DNA of 64,000 bases from contig NZ_RXNQ01000001.1 in the NCBI RefSeq assembly GCF_004138205.1, forward strand, positions 124,001-188,000, read 5' to 3'. The position numbers and the translations under genes are program-made. This document shows positions 26,828-35,435 of this stretch, one piece after another. Numbering within the stretch: position 1 is the first letter of the stretch; each line of letters opens with the position of its first letter. The notes below the pieces were generated by a model, which made no database searches, had not been told where the DNA came from, and saw only the letters and a list, made by a program, of their open reading frames with translations. This DNA is from Pedobacter sp. SYP-B3415 (lineage in GTDB: Bacteria; Bacteroidota; Bacteroidia; Sphingobacteriales; Sphingobacteriaceae).

Positions 26828-27955
26828 ATGACACAAACCTTTGCAGAAAAAATAGCCCATGCGCAGGATTTCCTGCCCATCAACGGCACAGACTATGTTG
26901 AATTTTATGTGGGCAATGCAAAACAGGCCGCCCACTACTATAAAACTGCCTTTGGCTTCCAATCACTCGCTTATGCAGGTCCTGAAACCGGGCTGCGCGA
27001 CCGGGCATCTTACGTGCTTCAGCAAGGCAAGATCCGCCTTGTGCTCACCACGGCATTGAAATCAGACCACCCGATAAGTGAGCATGTTCGTAAACACGGT
27101 GACGGTGTAAAAGTGCTGGCCCTCTGGGTCGATGATGCGTTTAAAGCTTTCGAAGAGACCACAAAACGGGGAGGCCGGCCTTACCAGGAGCCACTGGTTC
27201 TCAATGATGAATCGGGGGAACTGCGTATGGCGGGCATTTACACCTATGGCGAAACCGTCCACATGTTTATCGAACGCAAAAACTATCACGGGGTATTTAT
27301 GCCCGGCTACCGCGCATGGGAAAGTGAGTACAACCCGGAAGATGCAGGCCTGCTTTATATTGACCATTGCGTAGGTAACGTAGGCTGGAACCGCATGAAC
27401 GAAACGGTTGAATGGTACGAAAAAGTTATGGGGTTTGTGAATATCCTTTCTTTTGACGACAAGCAGATCAATACCGAGTATTCAGCACTGATGAGCAAGG
27501 TGATGAGCAACGGTAACGGGTACTCGAAGTTTCCGATCAATGAACCGGCCGAAGGCAAGAAAAAGTCGCAGATTGAAGAATACCTCGAGTTTTATGAAGG
27601 GGAAGGTGTGCAGCACATCGCGGTAGCCACGAATGATATTGTAAAAACGGTCCGTGCACTTCGCTCAAGGGGTGTTGAATTTTTGAGTGCTCCGCCAGAG
27701 GGGTATTACAATATGCTCCCCGAGCGTGTAGGCAGGATCGAAGAAGAACTGGCACCGCTGCGCGAGCTCGGGATCCTGGTTGATTGTGATGAAGAAGGGT
27801 ATTTACTGCAGATCTTTACTAAATCGGTCGAGGACAGGCCTACTTTGTTTTTTGAAATTATCCAGCGCAAGGGAGCGCAATCGTTCGGCGCGGGAAACTT
27901 CAAAGCACTGTTTGAGGCGCTTGAGCGCGAGCAGGAACTGCGCGGAAATCTATAA
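26828..27955 (+). CDS. hpd: 4-hydroxyphenylpyruvate dioxygenase
   Basis: Converts 4-hydroxyphenylpyruvate to homogentisate. 375 aa from the ATG at 26828; a TTG-started extension from 26804 is less likely. It has two vicinal-oxygen-chelate domains; the C-terminal one carries the iron ligands, with His in YIDHCVGNV, His in GVQHIAVATNDI and Glu in LFFEIIQRKG. Length and motifs are normal. Second gene after hmgA and followed by a strong terminator, so the operon ends here. Confidence 0.95.
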   Translation: MTQTFAEKIAHAQDFLPINGTDYVEFYVGNAKQAAHYYKTAFGFQSLAYAGPETGLRDRASYVLQQGKIRLVLTTALKSDHPISEHVRKHGDGVKVLALWVDDAFKAFEETTKRGGRPYQEPLVLNDESGELRMAGIYTYGETVHMFIERKNYHGVFMPGYRAWESEYNPEDAGLLYIDHCVGNVGWNRMNETVEWYEKVMGFVNILSFDDKQINTEYSALMSKVMSNGNGYSKFPINEPAEGKKKSQIEEYLEFYEGEGVQHIAVATNDIVKTVRALRSRGVEFLSAPPEGYYNMLPERVGRIEEELAPLRELGILVDCDEEGYLLQIFTKSVEDRPTLFFEIIQRKGAQSFGAGNFKALFEALEREQELRGNL

Positions 27956-27978
27956 ACAATTACTTGCTTTGCCAGGAG

Positions 27979-28007
27979 GGCCGGTCTGCACAAGACCGGC
28001 CATTTTG
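27979..28007 (+). terminator. Terminator after hmgA-hpd
   Basis: Nine-bp perfect stem GGCCGGTCT/AGACCGGCC (27979-27987 and 27993-28001) with a GCACA loop, followed by ATTTT. Confidence 0.8.
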
Positions 28008-28175
28008 CTAATGTTTGTACGCGGTGCGCCCTGCTTCCGCTCCATTCACAGTAAAATTCGGAATGTTCAAAAGTTCGTCAAGGAAAACATTTCAGCGTGT
28101 TCGTGGTTGATTTGAAGACATCAGGTGGGACCGGCAAACTGTTGCAGGCATCCGCTGTCCACAATACGCTCCATC

Positions 28176-29087
28176 ATGCAAAGCAGTTTCATCCGAAAAC
28201 TCGGACATTTTTTTATTTTGTTGAGAGACGCATTCCGGCTTTTTAAAAGAAATGATCCGTTGCGACTGGCTGGGGCTACGGCATTCTTCGCCAATTTTGC
28301 GCTCCCTCCTATCCTGATTATCCTGATCCGGCTGTTCGGCATTTTTACCGACCGGCGGGTACTTGTTACGAAGCTGTTCGAGCAGTTGGGAAATATTTTG
28401 GATGAAAGCAGCATTCTTCAGATCCGTCAGACCCTAAGAAACATCAGGGATGCCAATCAGCAGTGGTACATTACCCTGATCAGTTTTGTGTTTTTTATTT
28501 TTGTTGCCACCACCCTGTTCAACGTGATCAAAAATTCGCTGAACCAGATATGGCTGCTGGGTGTGAAGGACAAACCGGGTATTCTCTTTAACCTGAAGCT
28601 TCGTGCCATCTCCTTCGTGGTCATTCTGCTGGCAGGTTTGTTGTTTTTTGTTGGGCTGTTGCTTGATAGTGTCCAGGTGCTGATTGCCAGCTACCTGAAA
28701 GATGCATCGCCAAGTTTCGGTCTGGTCGTAACATCTATCCTCAATCAACTGATATTTATTGTGATTGTAACGACCTGGTTTACGGTGCTTTTCAGATACC
28801 TTACCAATGGTCGCCCGAAATGGAACATTGCCTTATCAGGCGGCTTGCTTACGGGGGTACTGTTTACGCTGGGCAAGTTTATCCTGCGCATCTTGCTGCC
28901 AATGAGTAATATTGGCAACATCTACGGCGCATCAGGATCTATCGTGCTGATCATGTTGTTTGTCTTTTATTCCTCTTTCATTTTTTATTTCGGAGGCTGT
29001 TTCATCAAAGTGCTCAGCCTTGATCGTGAAAAAACCATATCCCCGATCAAAGGGGCTTTTGAGTATGAGCTGAAACAGGTGGAATAA
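28176..29087 (+). CDS. YihY/BrkB-family inner membrane protein
   Basis: 303 aa from the ATG at 28176 (MQSSFIRKLGHFF); the frame extends 17 residues upstream without membrane features. Six predicted helices and the family stretches LAGATAFFANFALPPILII and GNIYGASGSIVLIMLFVFYSSFIFYFGG. The family was once called tRNA-processing RNase BN in error; members are membrane proteins of unsettled function, possibly transporters. Single gene between the tyrosine cluster and a convergent beta-barrel gene. Confidence 0.88.
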   Translation: MQSSFIRKLGHFFILLRDAFRLFKRNDPLRLAGATAFFANFALPPILIILIRLFGIFTDRRVLVTKLFEQLGNILDESSILQIRQTLRNIRDANQQWYITLISFVFFIFVATTLFNVIKNSLNQIWLLGVKDKPGILFNLKLRAISFVVILLAGLLFFVGLLLDSVQVLIASYLKDASPSFGLVVTSILNQLIFIVIVTTWFTVLFRYLTNGRPKWNIALSGGLLTGVLFTLGKFILRILLPMSNIGNIYGASGSIVLIMLFVFYSSFIFYFGGCFIKVLSLDREKTISPIKGAFEYELKQVE

Positions 29088-29108
29088 AAAAACGCCCGCA
29101 CCAGGGCG
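29086..29108 (-). terminator. Terminator of the PorT-like gene
   Basis: On the minus strand CGCCC-TGGTGC-GGGCG is followed by seven T, placed about 27 nt after the stop at 29135. Confidence 0.7.
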
Positions 29109-29134
29109 GACGTTCCTTGTATTTTGAGGCAGGA

Positions 29135-29725
29135 CTACAATACGCGCAGCGCCAGGCCGAGCGTAAAGAGGTTCAGCTTTGTATCAGGATAACCGTCTTT
29201 TGAGAGCTTTGAAAGTCCAAGTTCATAACGAAGGTCCAGACTAATCCGGCGTACATCAACACCAGCACCAAACTGCCAGCCGAAAGCCTGGTTCTTGAAA
29301 TTTCCATTGTATATATTAGCAGCAGCCTGACCGAATTTCTGGTCCTTGCTCAATATAAATGAAACCATCGGGCCGGTGTTCAGTCGCGCGCCAATGCCTG
29401 CTGCACCGATCTTGGTACCGATAAGAAGGGGTACGTCCAGGCTGGTAAAGTTCACTTCGTTTACCTCACCGGTCGCATCGCTGGTGAGCTCTGTGTTTTT
29501 GCCGGAAATGTATAACTCTGGCTGAAAATGAATGCCTGCTGCACCAACACGCCCCCAGAGACCGCCATAGAAACCTGTACGGTTATCGCTGCCAAAACGG
29601 TTCTCTGTGTTAAATTTGGCCAGGTTCACCCCTGCCTTCACACCAAGCTGAAATGCCGGCACAATCTGGGCCGAAGCAGCGGTATACAGGCCAAGGAATA
29701 GAAAAGAAAGTAAAAGCTTTTTCAT
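29135..29725 (-). CDS. PorT-family outer membrane beta-barrel protein
   Basis: 196 aa from the ATG at 29725 (MKKLLLSFLFLGLYTAASAQ, a signal peptide with Bacteroidota-type A-Q cleavage). The mature chain alternates as eight amphipathic strands: FQLGVKAGVNLAKF at the start, then segments such as GGLWGRVGAAGIHFQPELYI and a terminal LNLFTLGLALRVL ending in the hydrophobic pattern needed for barrel assembly. PorT-like barrels are common and mostly uncharacterised. No partner gene adjacent. Confidence 0.88.
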   Translation of the reverse strand: MKKLLLSFLFLGLYTAASAQIVPAFQLGVKAGVNLAKFNTENRFGSDNRTGFYGGLWGRVGAAGIHFQPELYISGKNTELTSDATGEVNEVNFTSLDVPLLIGTKIGAAGIGARLNTGPMVSFILSKDQKFGQAAANIYNGNFKNQAFGWQFGAGVDVRRISLDLRYELGLSKLSKDGYPDTKLNLFTLGLALRVL

Positions 29726-29848
29726 CTTTATTGAGATAAGGTTTAAGAATATTATTGTTATTTTTAACAAGTGTTTGGCTCACAAATATCACACCTAAAA
29801 TTAACAGTCCGGTAATTTTCCGGCAAGACGCTCAACGCCAATCGTTTC

Positions 29849-31609
29849 ATGACCTTTGCCTTTAACATTTATGCCATTCTGCTGCTGGTGTCCGGCTTTG
29901 CCATACTTGGCATGTCATCCCTGATCATTCGCAGGGAACGTGGCGCGATGAAATGGCTGGGTTTCACCCTTTTTTCGAACGCCATCTGGTCGGTTGCTTA
30001 TGGTTTCGAACTTGCTTCGTCAACCATCTGGCAGATGAAGCTTTTTACAGATATTCAGTATCTGGGCATTGCAACGCTTCCTGTATTCTGGTACCTCTTT
30101 TCTTTAAGCATGTGCGGCAAAGATGAATGGTACCAGCGCACGCGGAATATGGTCTTTCTTTTTTCTATTCCCTGCATCACGATCCTGCTGGAATGGACCA
30201 ATGCCTGGCACCATCTTTTTTATAAAGATCATCGGGTTGATTACAGCGGTCCGTTCCCTATGGCAGATATACATCCGGGCTGGTTCTACCGGTTATTCAC
30301 CTTCTATTTTTACGGCCTTCTTGCCCATGGTATCTACCTGCTCATCTCCAGGTTCAGAAGAGCCGACCCTATATACCGCGCACAAAATCACCTGATACTT
30401 TTCGCCTCATTCATACCGTGGATTGCAAATATCTGCTACCTCCTTGGCATCAGACCATTAAACAACCTTGACATTACACCCTTCGCATTTACGCTGACCA
30501 TCATCATTGTTCTGATCGGCATCTACCGTTTTAAAATATTTGATATTATTCCGCTGGCGCGCGAAAAGGTACTCGACCTGATGCAGGATGGCTTCATCCT
30601 GCTCGATGAGCGCGACCGCATGATCGATATCAACTCGGCAGCGAAACGTTTTCTGGGTCTTGGTGAAAGGCTGATTGGCCGCTCAATCTATCCGCTTATC
30701 GCATCAGACGCACGGCTGAGTGATGCAATACGCGAAAAACGGTCGGGCAAACTTGAGATACGCACTGCGGCTGCCGCCGGAAAATTCCAGCTGGAAGCTG
30801 AACTTCGTTTCATGAACGACAGCAAACTGAACGTACCTGTAACGCTGATCAAACTCCAGGATTTGACCGCTCTGCGTAAAGATGCCCTGCAACTTAAGGA
30901 ACAGGCCAACGAACTGCAGCAGCTAAACCAGTTGAAAGACACGATTTTTTCGGTCATCGCGCACGATCTGCGCGGCCCCCTTGTAAACCTGTCTGAAGTT
31001 GTTAAAATGCTGTCTAAAGATCTGATCACCATTGAAGAGTTCAAAGAGATCGCCCCGGGTGTAAACCGGGATATTCTTTATACGACAGATCTGCTTGAGA
31101 ATATTCTGCACTGGTCACGAAGCCAGATGAAAGGATTTGCGTTGCAGCAAGATTATTTCAGTTTGAATGCCCTTGTTGAACATGAAGCCGCCTATTATGA
31201 GCCGGCGGCAAAGGCAAAATCTATTTCTATAACAAAAGACCTCGGTAAAGAGCTTGTGGTTCATGCTGATAAGCTGATGATCCAGATTGTAGTACGGAAT
31301 CTGATCAACAACGCCATCAAATTCTGCTATCCTGGTGGCAATATACACCTCGGTACAATTCCAGATACCGAAACAGCAAATCTTTGTATTGCAGATACGG
31401 GTATAGGTATAGAGGAGGCACGTTTGGAAAGTATGTTTTCGTTTAACAACCGTTCTACGCGCGGCACTCAGAATGAACGCGGCACAGGACTGGGGCTGCT
31501 GGTTTGCCGGGACTTTATGATCAGGAATGGCGGCAGCATCGGCGTTACGAGCGAGCCCGGTAAAGGGTCAACATTCTGCATCAAACTGCCCCTGCCGCAC
31601 AAGTTATAA
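29849..31609 (+). CDS. Seven-helix (7TM) sensor histidine kinase with PAS domain (orphan)
   Basis: 586 aa. Residues 1-230 contain about seven membrane helices of the N-terminal histidine-kinase 7TM sensor type. A PAS-like domain (about 240-340, MQDGFILLDERDRMIDINSAA) and a short coiled coil follow. HisKA has H372 in SVIAHDLRGPL, and the ATPase ends with an ADTGIGIEEAR box and GTGLGLLVC. No cognate response regulator nearby, as for the kinase at 1709; the two kinase modules have the same plan but different sensors. Signal unknown. Confidence 0.9.
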   Translation: MTFAFNIYAILLLVSGFAILGMSSLIIRRERGAMKWLGFTLFSNAIWSVAYGFELASSTIWQMKLFTDIQYLGIATLPVFWYLFSLSMCGKDEWYQRTRNMVFLFSIPCITILLEWTNAWHHLFYKDHRVDYSGPFPMADIHPGWFYRLFTFYFYGLLAHGIYLLISRFRRADPIYRAQNHLILFASFIPWIANICYLLGIRPLNNLDITPFAFTLTIIIVLIGIYRFKIFDIIPLAREKVLDLMQDGFILLDERDRMIDINSAAKRFLGLGERLIGRSIYPLIASDARLSDAIREKRSGKLEIRTAAAAGKFQLEAELRFMNDSKLNVPVTLIKLQDLTALRKDALQLKEQANELQQLNQLKDTIFSVIAHDLRGPLVNLSEVVKMLSKDLITIEEFKEIAPGVNRDILYTTDLLENILHWSRSQMKGFALQQDYFSLNALVEHEAAYYEPAAKAKSISITKDLGKELVVHADKLMIQIVVRNLINNAIKFCYPGGNIHLGTIPDTETANLCIADTGIGIEEARLESMFSFNNRSTRGTQNERGTGLGLLVCRDFMIRNGGSIGVTSEPGKGSTFCIKLPLPHKL

Positions 31610-31631
31610 AAAAAAGCCCCGAAGGGCTTTT
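31610..31631. terminator. Bidirectional terminator
   Basis: AAAAGCCC-CGAA-GGGCTTTT (31612-31631), a perfect 8-bp stem with a stable tetraloop, between the kinase stop and the convergent 31633 gene. Confidence 0.85.
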
Positions 31632-31632
31632 G

Positions 31633-31932
31633 TTAGTGTCCGGTGGCGTTATCTATGGCCTGTTGGGCCTTCAGGGCATCGACATTATTTTTACTGCCAA
31701 AATTCGCGGTTTTCTCTGCAAAATAACTTAGTATACCCTGAATGGTATCCGTATTATCTGCTACCCGCTGGTGAATTTCGGGAAGATCGGTTTCAAGGCG
31801 CTTATCGCCCAGTTCAATGTTGTCGACTTCGATCTTTGCAATCTTTTGTATAAGCGCTTGCCCGCTGTTTTGAAAGTCTTCCAGCTCGCGAACAATCTTT
31901 TCCATCAATTCAAACTTCTTTAAAGTATCCAT
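31633..31932 (-). CDS. Small helical/coiled-coil protein, function unknown
   Basis: 99 aa, no signal or membrane helix. A heptad-like pattern runs through residues 1-60 (LMEKIVRELEDFQNSGQAL, then IHQRVADNTDTIQGIL), suggesting a coiled coil that oligomerises. The C-terminus is short and disordered. Sits between a terminator and another small minus-strand gene. No family recognised. Confidence 0.65.
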   Translation of the reverse strand: MDTLKKFELMEKIVRELEDFQNSGQALIQKIAKIEVDNIELGDKRLETDLPEIHQRVADNTDTIQGILSYFAEKTANFGSKNNVDALKAQQAIDNATGH

Positions 31933-32028
31933 GGGTTAAAAATTTTATTCAACTAATAGACTGAATTAACCAATAGCACCACAAAATTGTTTCGATTCTT
32001 TGCAAGGAACCGCGCCATGGTACGCCGG

Positions 32029-32244
32029 TTATTCTACAAGCTGAAAGCTTACAAACTCATTTTGAAGAAACGCTTCGAGCTCGGTAACACTCATTTTCAC
32101 AGAACCTGAAAAGTTGATACCCAGTTTACGTACGCCTGCAGCGCTGTCAACAGTGACCTGGTCGTTTACAATGCTGCTGATTTGAAAAGTTTCAATGTTA
32201 TTGCTCCAGGTTTGCCCTTCGGCGATTTCGATGTTATTTTTCAT
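32029..32244 (-). CDS. Small protein, function unknown
   Basis: 71 aa starting MKNNIEIAEGQTWSNNIETF. The pattern of alternating hydrophobic residues (FQISSIVNDQVTVDSAAGVRKLGI) fits a small all-beta domain such as an SH3-like barrel, which is only an impression. Soluble, cytosolic. Runs the same way as the 31633 gene, 97 nt upstream of it, so they may share a transcript. Confidence 0.6.
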   Translation of the reverse strand: MKNNIEIAEGQTWSNNIETFQISSIVNDQVTVDSAAGVRKLGINFSGSVKMSVTELEAFLQNEFVSFQLVE

Positions 32245-32600
32245 AGAAGTGCATTTTTACCGCATCTGATTATTGATACGGCGATTATTAAAGGAGAGCG
32301 GAGGTTTGCTAAGGTATCGATTCCGGCCGGGGGTTCAAAAGAAAAATTGAATTTTGCAAGACATAACCCTGATTTTCAACATATTAACCAAAAACAACCA
32401 TCAAACAATCTGACGGCTAAGCAGACATAACAATAAATAAACAAAAGATTAACAAAAACTTAACATTGCTTCGGAATACCCGCAGGCCGCCTAATTGGCG
32501 GGAATTTGCAGCTTGCAAATGGGAATCTTCAGCATGCGCTGCAATACGCGGGTTGTGTCCATGACTCCGCTTTTGTAAATTAGTTATTCAACTTAAACCT
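32245..32600. other. Intergenic region with hairpins
   Basis: 356 bp, AT-rich (A-runs at 32385-32465), no gene. Two stems lie side by side: CCGCC-TAATT-GGCGG (32487-32501) and the palindrome ATTTGCA-GCT-TGCAAAT (32504-32520). They are about 80-110 nt upstream of the 32601 gene and may be an operator or leader structure. No consensus promoter. Confidence 0.4.
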
Positions 32601-32966
32601 ATGGAAACTGCAACAGTCAACCCCGGCGTTAACGACTCTTCCGCAGCCTTCAGAGACGCAGTTATGCGACTTACCGAACTCTGCCGCAAAACTTTAAAAG
32701 GTTATGATGAAGGCACATCTTATGGCATGCACGCTTATAAGCGCAACGGCGTGTCTGAAGTTGCATTCGACTTCAGGCAGACTTACCTGAAACTCTATGT
32801 GATGAAACATGACTTGCTTAATAACTTCAGACACCGTCTTAACGGACTACTGATCGGCAAAGGCTGTATCTGGTTTTCGCAACCTGAGGATCTTGATTTC
32901 CGGGTTATTGAAAATATTCTCGAAGCAACCTGCAACACCCCCGCCTGTCTTCTTAAAAAAATTTGA
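32601..32966 (+). CDS. DUF1801/YdhG-like small protein
   Basis: 121 aa. Segments LTELCRKTLKGYDEGTSYGMHAY and VAFDFRQTYLKLYVMKHDLL fit the DUF1801 pattern (a small alpha/beta domain with a YGM/F-type loop), and the GKGCIWFSQPEDLDFRVIENIL ending also matches the family. Members are widespread with no settled activity; one is linked to intracellular iron in Bacillus. Monocistronic; followed after 28 nt by a terminator-like repeated element. Confidence 0.7.
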   Translation: METATVNPGVNDSSAAFRDAVMRLTELCRKTLKGYDEGTSYGMHAYKRNGVSEVAFDFRQTYLKLYVMKHDLLNNFRHRLNGLLIGKGCIWFSQPEDLDFRVIENILEATCNTPACLLKKI

Positions 32967-32994
32967 CCCGGCACACAATATATAGCTTCTGAGC

Positions 32995-33068
32995 ACGTCT
33001 TTATATCGAGAGCGTTAATTTAGATGGCGGGGATGTTGCTAAGCGGCATCTCCGCTTTTTTTGTCCGA
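32995..33068 (+). ncRNA. Repeated stem-loop element, copy 1 (terminator or small RNA)
   Basis: About 74 bp shared with 33373-33447: a linear 5' part (ACGTCTTTATAT, GAGAGCGTTAATTTAGATG) and a long stem GCGGGGATG (33027-33035)/CATCTCCGC (33047-33055), extended inward by TTGC/GCGG with a TAA loop, then a T run. The hairpin alone would be a terminator for 32601, but conservation of the flanking 30 nt suggests more. Confidence 0.55.
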
Positions 33069-33143
33069 TTTTTATTTAATCTAAACATTCCGGTACATGC
33101 AGATGTCTTCTTGATAGCCTATTTACTCAAAACTATAAAAGAC

Positions 33144-33335
33144 ATGAGCAGCGAAGAACATAACGAAAAGAACCCCAGAAACGCGGACGTTGAACTGACC
33201 GAAGAACAAAAGAATGCTGACAAGGATGGCAATCAGAAAGATGGGGAAATAACGACCGAGCAGGACAAGCCAAAAAGCGACCTTGACGAGAAGGGTGATA
33301 AATTTGACCAGTCGGTTAATCCCGGAAATAAATAA
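33144..33335 (+). CDS. Small acidic, disordered protein
   Basis: 63 aa from the ATG at 33144 (MSSEEHNEKNPRNADVELTE); the frame extends to 33024, but that part covers the repeated element. Nearly half D, E, K, N and Q, with no hydrophobic core, so it is probably unfolded. Enclosed by the two copies of the stem-loop element. Function unknown; the pattern recalls stress-related hydrophilins in composition only. Confidence 0.5.
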   Translation: MSSEEHNEKNPRNADVELTEEQKNADKDGNQKDGEITTEQDKPKSDLDEKGDKFDQSVNPGNK

Positions 33336-33372
33336 AATATTTTATGCCGCTCACAATAATCCTTTATTAAAA

Positions 33373-33447
33373 ACGTCTTTATATTGAGAGCGTTAATTTA
33401 GATGGCGGGGATGTTGCAAAAGCAGCATCTCCGCTTTTTTTTGTCCG
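33373..33447 (+). ncRNA. Repeated stem-loop element, copy 2
   Basis: Matches copy 1 across its length. Stem GCGGGGATGTTGC/GCAGCATCTCCGC with an AAAA loop (33405-33434) and eight T. Compared with copy 1 one inner pair changes from G-U wobble to A-U while the loop sequence changes freely, as expected for a conserved RNA stem. It lies 38 nt after 33335 and 24 nt before the MBL gene. Confidence 0.55.
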
Positions 33448-33470
33448 TATTATTTTCCGACCTTTATACC

Positions 33471-34298
33471 ATGTCTTTGTTCGTTACATCCCTTAATTCC
33501 GGTAGCAATGGAAATTGTTACTATGTAGGCAATGACCGTGAGGCTGTGCTGGTAGATGCAGGTATATCCTGTCGTGAGATTGAAAAGCGCATGGCGCGTC
33601 TTGGACAAAAGATGGATAAGGTTGCGGCAATCTTTATATCTCACGAACATTCTGATCACATCCGCGGGCTGTCAGTACTGGCACGTAAATACCGGCTTCC
33701 TGTATATGTGACGCCGAAAACCCGTCAGCATATGCGCATGGTCCTCGACGAGGAGCGAACTTTCGCTTTCAGGTCGGGGGAAAGCATTCAGATTGGCGAG
33801 TTAACAGTTAAATGTTTTCTAAAGCGTCATGATGCGATCGATCCGCATAGCTTTGTTATTGAAGGTGCGGGTGTGCGGGTTGGTGTCTTTACCGATCTGG
33901 GTGCGTGCTGCGAAGAACTGAGCAGCCATTTCGGCCGCTGCCACGCTGCTTTCCTGGAGAGCAATTACTGCGAAGATATGCTGGAAAGTGGCCGCTACCC
34001 GTTTTTCCTGAAAAACCGTATCCGCGGTGGCTTCGGCCATTTGTCTAACCGGCAGGCACTCGACGTGTTTCTGTCGCACAGGCCGGAGTATATGAGCCTG
34101 CTGCTTCTTTCTCATCTTTCGCGAGATAACAATAATCCGCAACTGGTTGCAGATTTATTTAGCCCGCATGCGGGTCAGACGCGGGTTGTGGTTGCCTCGC
34201 GCTACGAGGAAACGCCGCTGTTTCACGTGGTTTCATCTAAAGAGGAACATTTTCAGCCGGCCGCACAGCTCATGGCGCTGCAAACAAGTCTCTTTTGA
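33471..34298 (+). CDS. MBL-fold metallo-hydrolase, WalJ/YycJ-like
   Basis: 275 aa from the ATG at 33471 (MSLFVTSLNSGSNGNCYYVG); the longer frame includes the stem-loop. The metal site HEHSDHIRGL (HxHxDH) follows a DAGISCREIEKRM segment, both typical of the YycJ branch of beta-lactamase-fold exonuclease-like hydrolases. Family knowledge: YycJ is linked to DNA replication and repair and to the WalRK locus in Firmicutes. SHLSRDNNNPQL near the end is a further family signature. No walRK here; dinB follows 39 nt downstream and may be co-transcribed. Confidence 0.88.
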   Translation: MSLFVTSLNSGSNGNCYYVGNDREAVLVDAGISCREIEKRMARLGQKMDKVAAIFISHEHSDHIRGLSVLARKYRLPVYVTPKTRQHMRMVLDEERTFAFRSGESIQIGELTVKCFLKRHDAIDPHSFVIEGAGVRVGVFTDLGACCEELSSHFGRCHAAFLESNYCEDMLESGRYPFFLKNRIRGGFGHLSNRQALDVFLSHRPEYMSLLLLSHLSRDNNNPQLVADLFSPHAGQTRVVVASRYEETPLFHVVSSKEEHFQPAAQLMALQTSLF

Positions 34299-34337
34299 TT
34301 TGAATTTCGCAGGATATTACTGAATTTCGTATTCCTC

Positions 34338-35435
34338 ATGGAACACGGTGCGAACCCGATCAGGAAAATTATTCATATTGACATGGATGCATTTTATGCA
34401 TCTGTGGAACAGCGTGACTTCCCTGAATACCGCGGAAAGGCGATCGTTGTCGGCGGTCCGCCTGAAAGCCGGGGTGTAGTAACAACGGCGAGTTATGAAG
34501 CCAGAAAATTCGGCGTCAAATCAGCCATGCCCTGCGCCCAGGCGGCAAAGCTTTGCCCCCACGCTCTCTTTGTTCCGCCGCGGTTTGAAGCTTACAAAAA
34601 AGTCTCGCAGGAGATACGCGCCATATTCAGGAGGTACACAGATCTGATTGAACCTTTGTCGCTGGATGAGGCGTATCTGGATGTCACATCGGACAAAATG
34701 AATATCGGGTCGGCAATCGACGTAGCCCGGCACATCAAAGACGCCATTAAAAATGAACTATCACTTACGGCCTCTGCAGGCGTATCTGTAAATAAATTTC
34801 TGGCCAAAATTGCCTCTGACCTTCAAAAGCCCGATGGACTCACGTTTATCGGACCGTCACGTGTTGCAGCATTTATGGAAAAGCTGCCGGTCGAGAAGTT
34901 TTTTGGCGTAGGAAAAGTAACCGCAGCAAAAATGAAAGCCATGGGACTGCATACGGGTGCCGATCTGCTGAAACTCACCGAGGCCGAGCTCCGGTTCCGT
35001 TTCGGCAAAACGGGAAGTTTCTATTTTCAGGTTGTGCGGGGTATAGACAACCGGCCTGTTCAACCAGACCGGGAAACCAAATCTGTAGCTGCTGAAGACA
35101 CTTTTAATGAAGACACCTCAGATCTTGTTCAGCTGAAGGCTGTGCTGAAACGTCTGGCAGAAATCGTTGCCGGCCGTGTGGCCCGTAACGGTTTAAAAGG
35201 CAAAACGCTTACACTGAAAATCAAATTTGCTGACTTCAGACAGATTACACGCAGCCGCACACAGGAACAGGTTTTTACCCTGGCCGGCCCCATAACGGAA
35301 ACCGCAGCAGAGCTCCTCGAAAAAGCCGTCGATGGCCAGGAAAAGATCAGGCTTTTAGGCATCAGCCTATCCAACTTTCAAGCTGCGCCGGGCCTTCCCG
35401 GTGCGCAACTCTCACTTTTCGAGGGCCTTTTGTAG
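34338..35435 (+). CDS. dinB: DNA polymerase IV (Y family)
   Basis: Error-prone translesion polymerase. 365 aa. Catalytic acidic residues in HIDMDAFYASVE (D15) and SLDEAYLDVT, the YEARKFGVKSAMP finger motif and the helix-hairpin-helix GVGKVTAAKM are present. The little-finger domain follows, ending in GAQLSLFEGLL, where the QLSLF run resembles a beta-clamp-binding peptide at the C-terminus. Its last 24 bp overlap the 3' end of the convergent topoisomerase gene. Confidence 0.94.
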   Translation: MEHGANPIRKIIHIDMDAFYASVEQRDFPEYRGKAIVVGGPPESRGVVTTASYEARKFGVKSAMPCAQAAKLCPHALFVPPRFEAYKKVSQEIRAIFRRYTDLIEPLSLDEAYLDVTSDKMNIGSAIDVARHIKDAIKNELSLTASAGVSVNKFLAKIASDLQKPDGLTFIGPSRVAAFMEKLPVEKFFGVGKVTAAKMKAMGLHTGADLLKLTEAELRFRFGKTGSFYFQVVRGIDNRPVQPDRETKSVAAEDTFNEDTSDLVQLKAVLKRLAEIVAGRVARNGLKGKTLTLKIKFADFRQITRSRTQEQVFTLAGPITETAAELLEKAVDGQEKIRLLGISLSNFQAAPGLPGAQLSLFEGLL

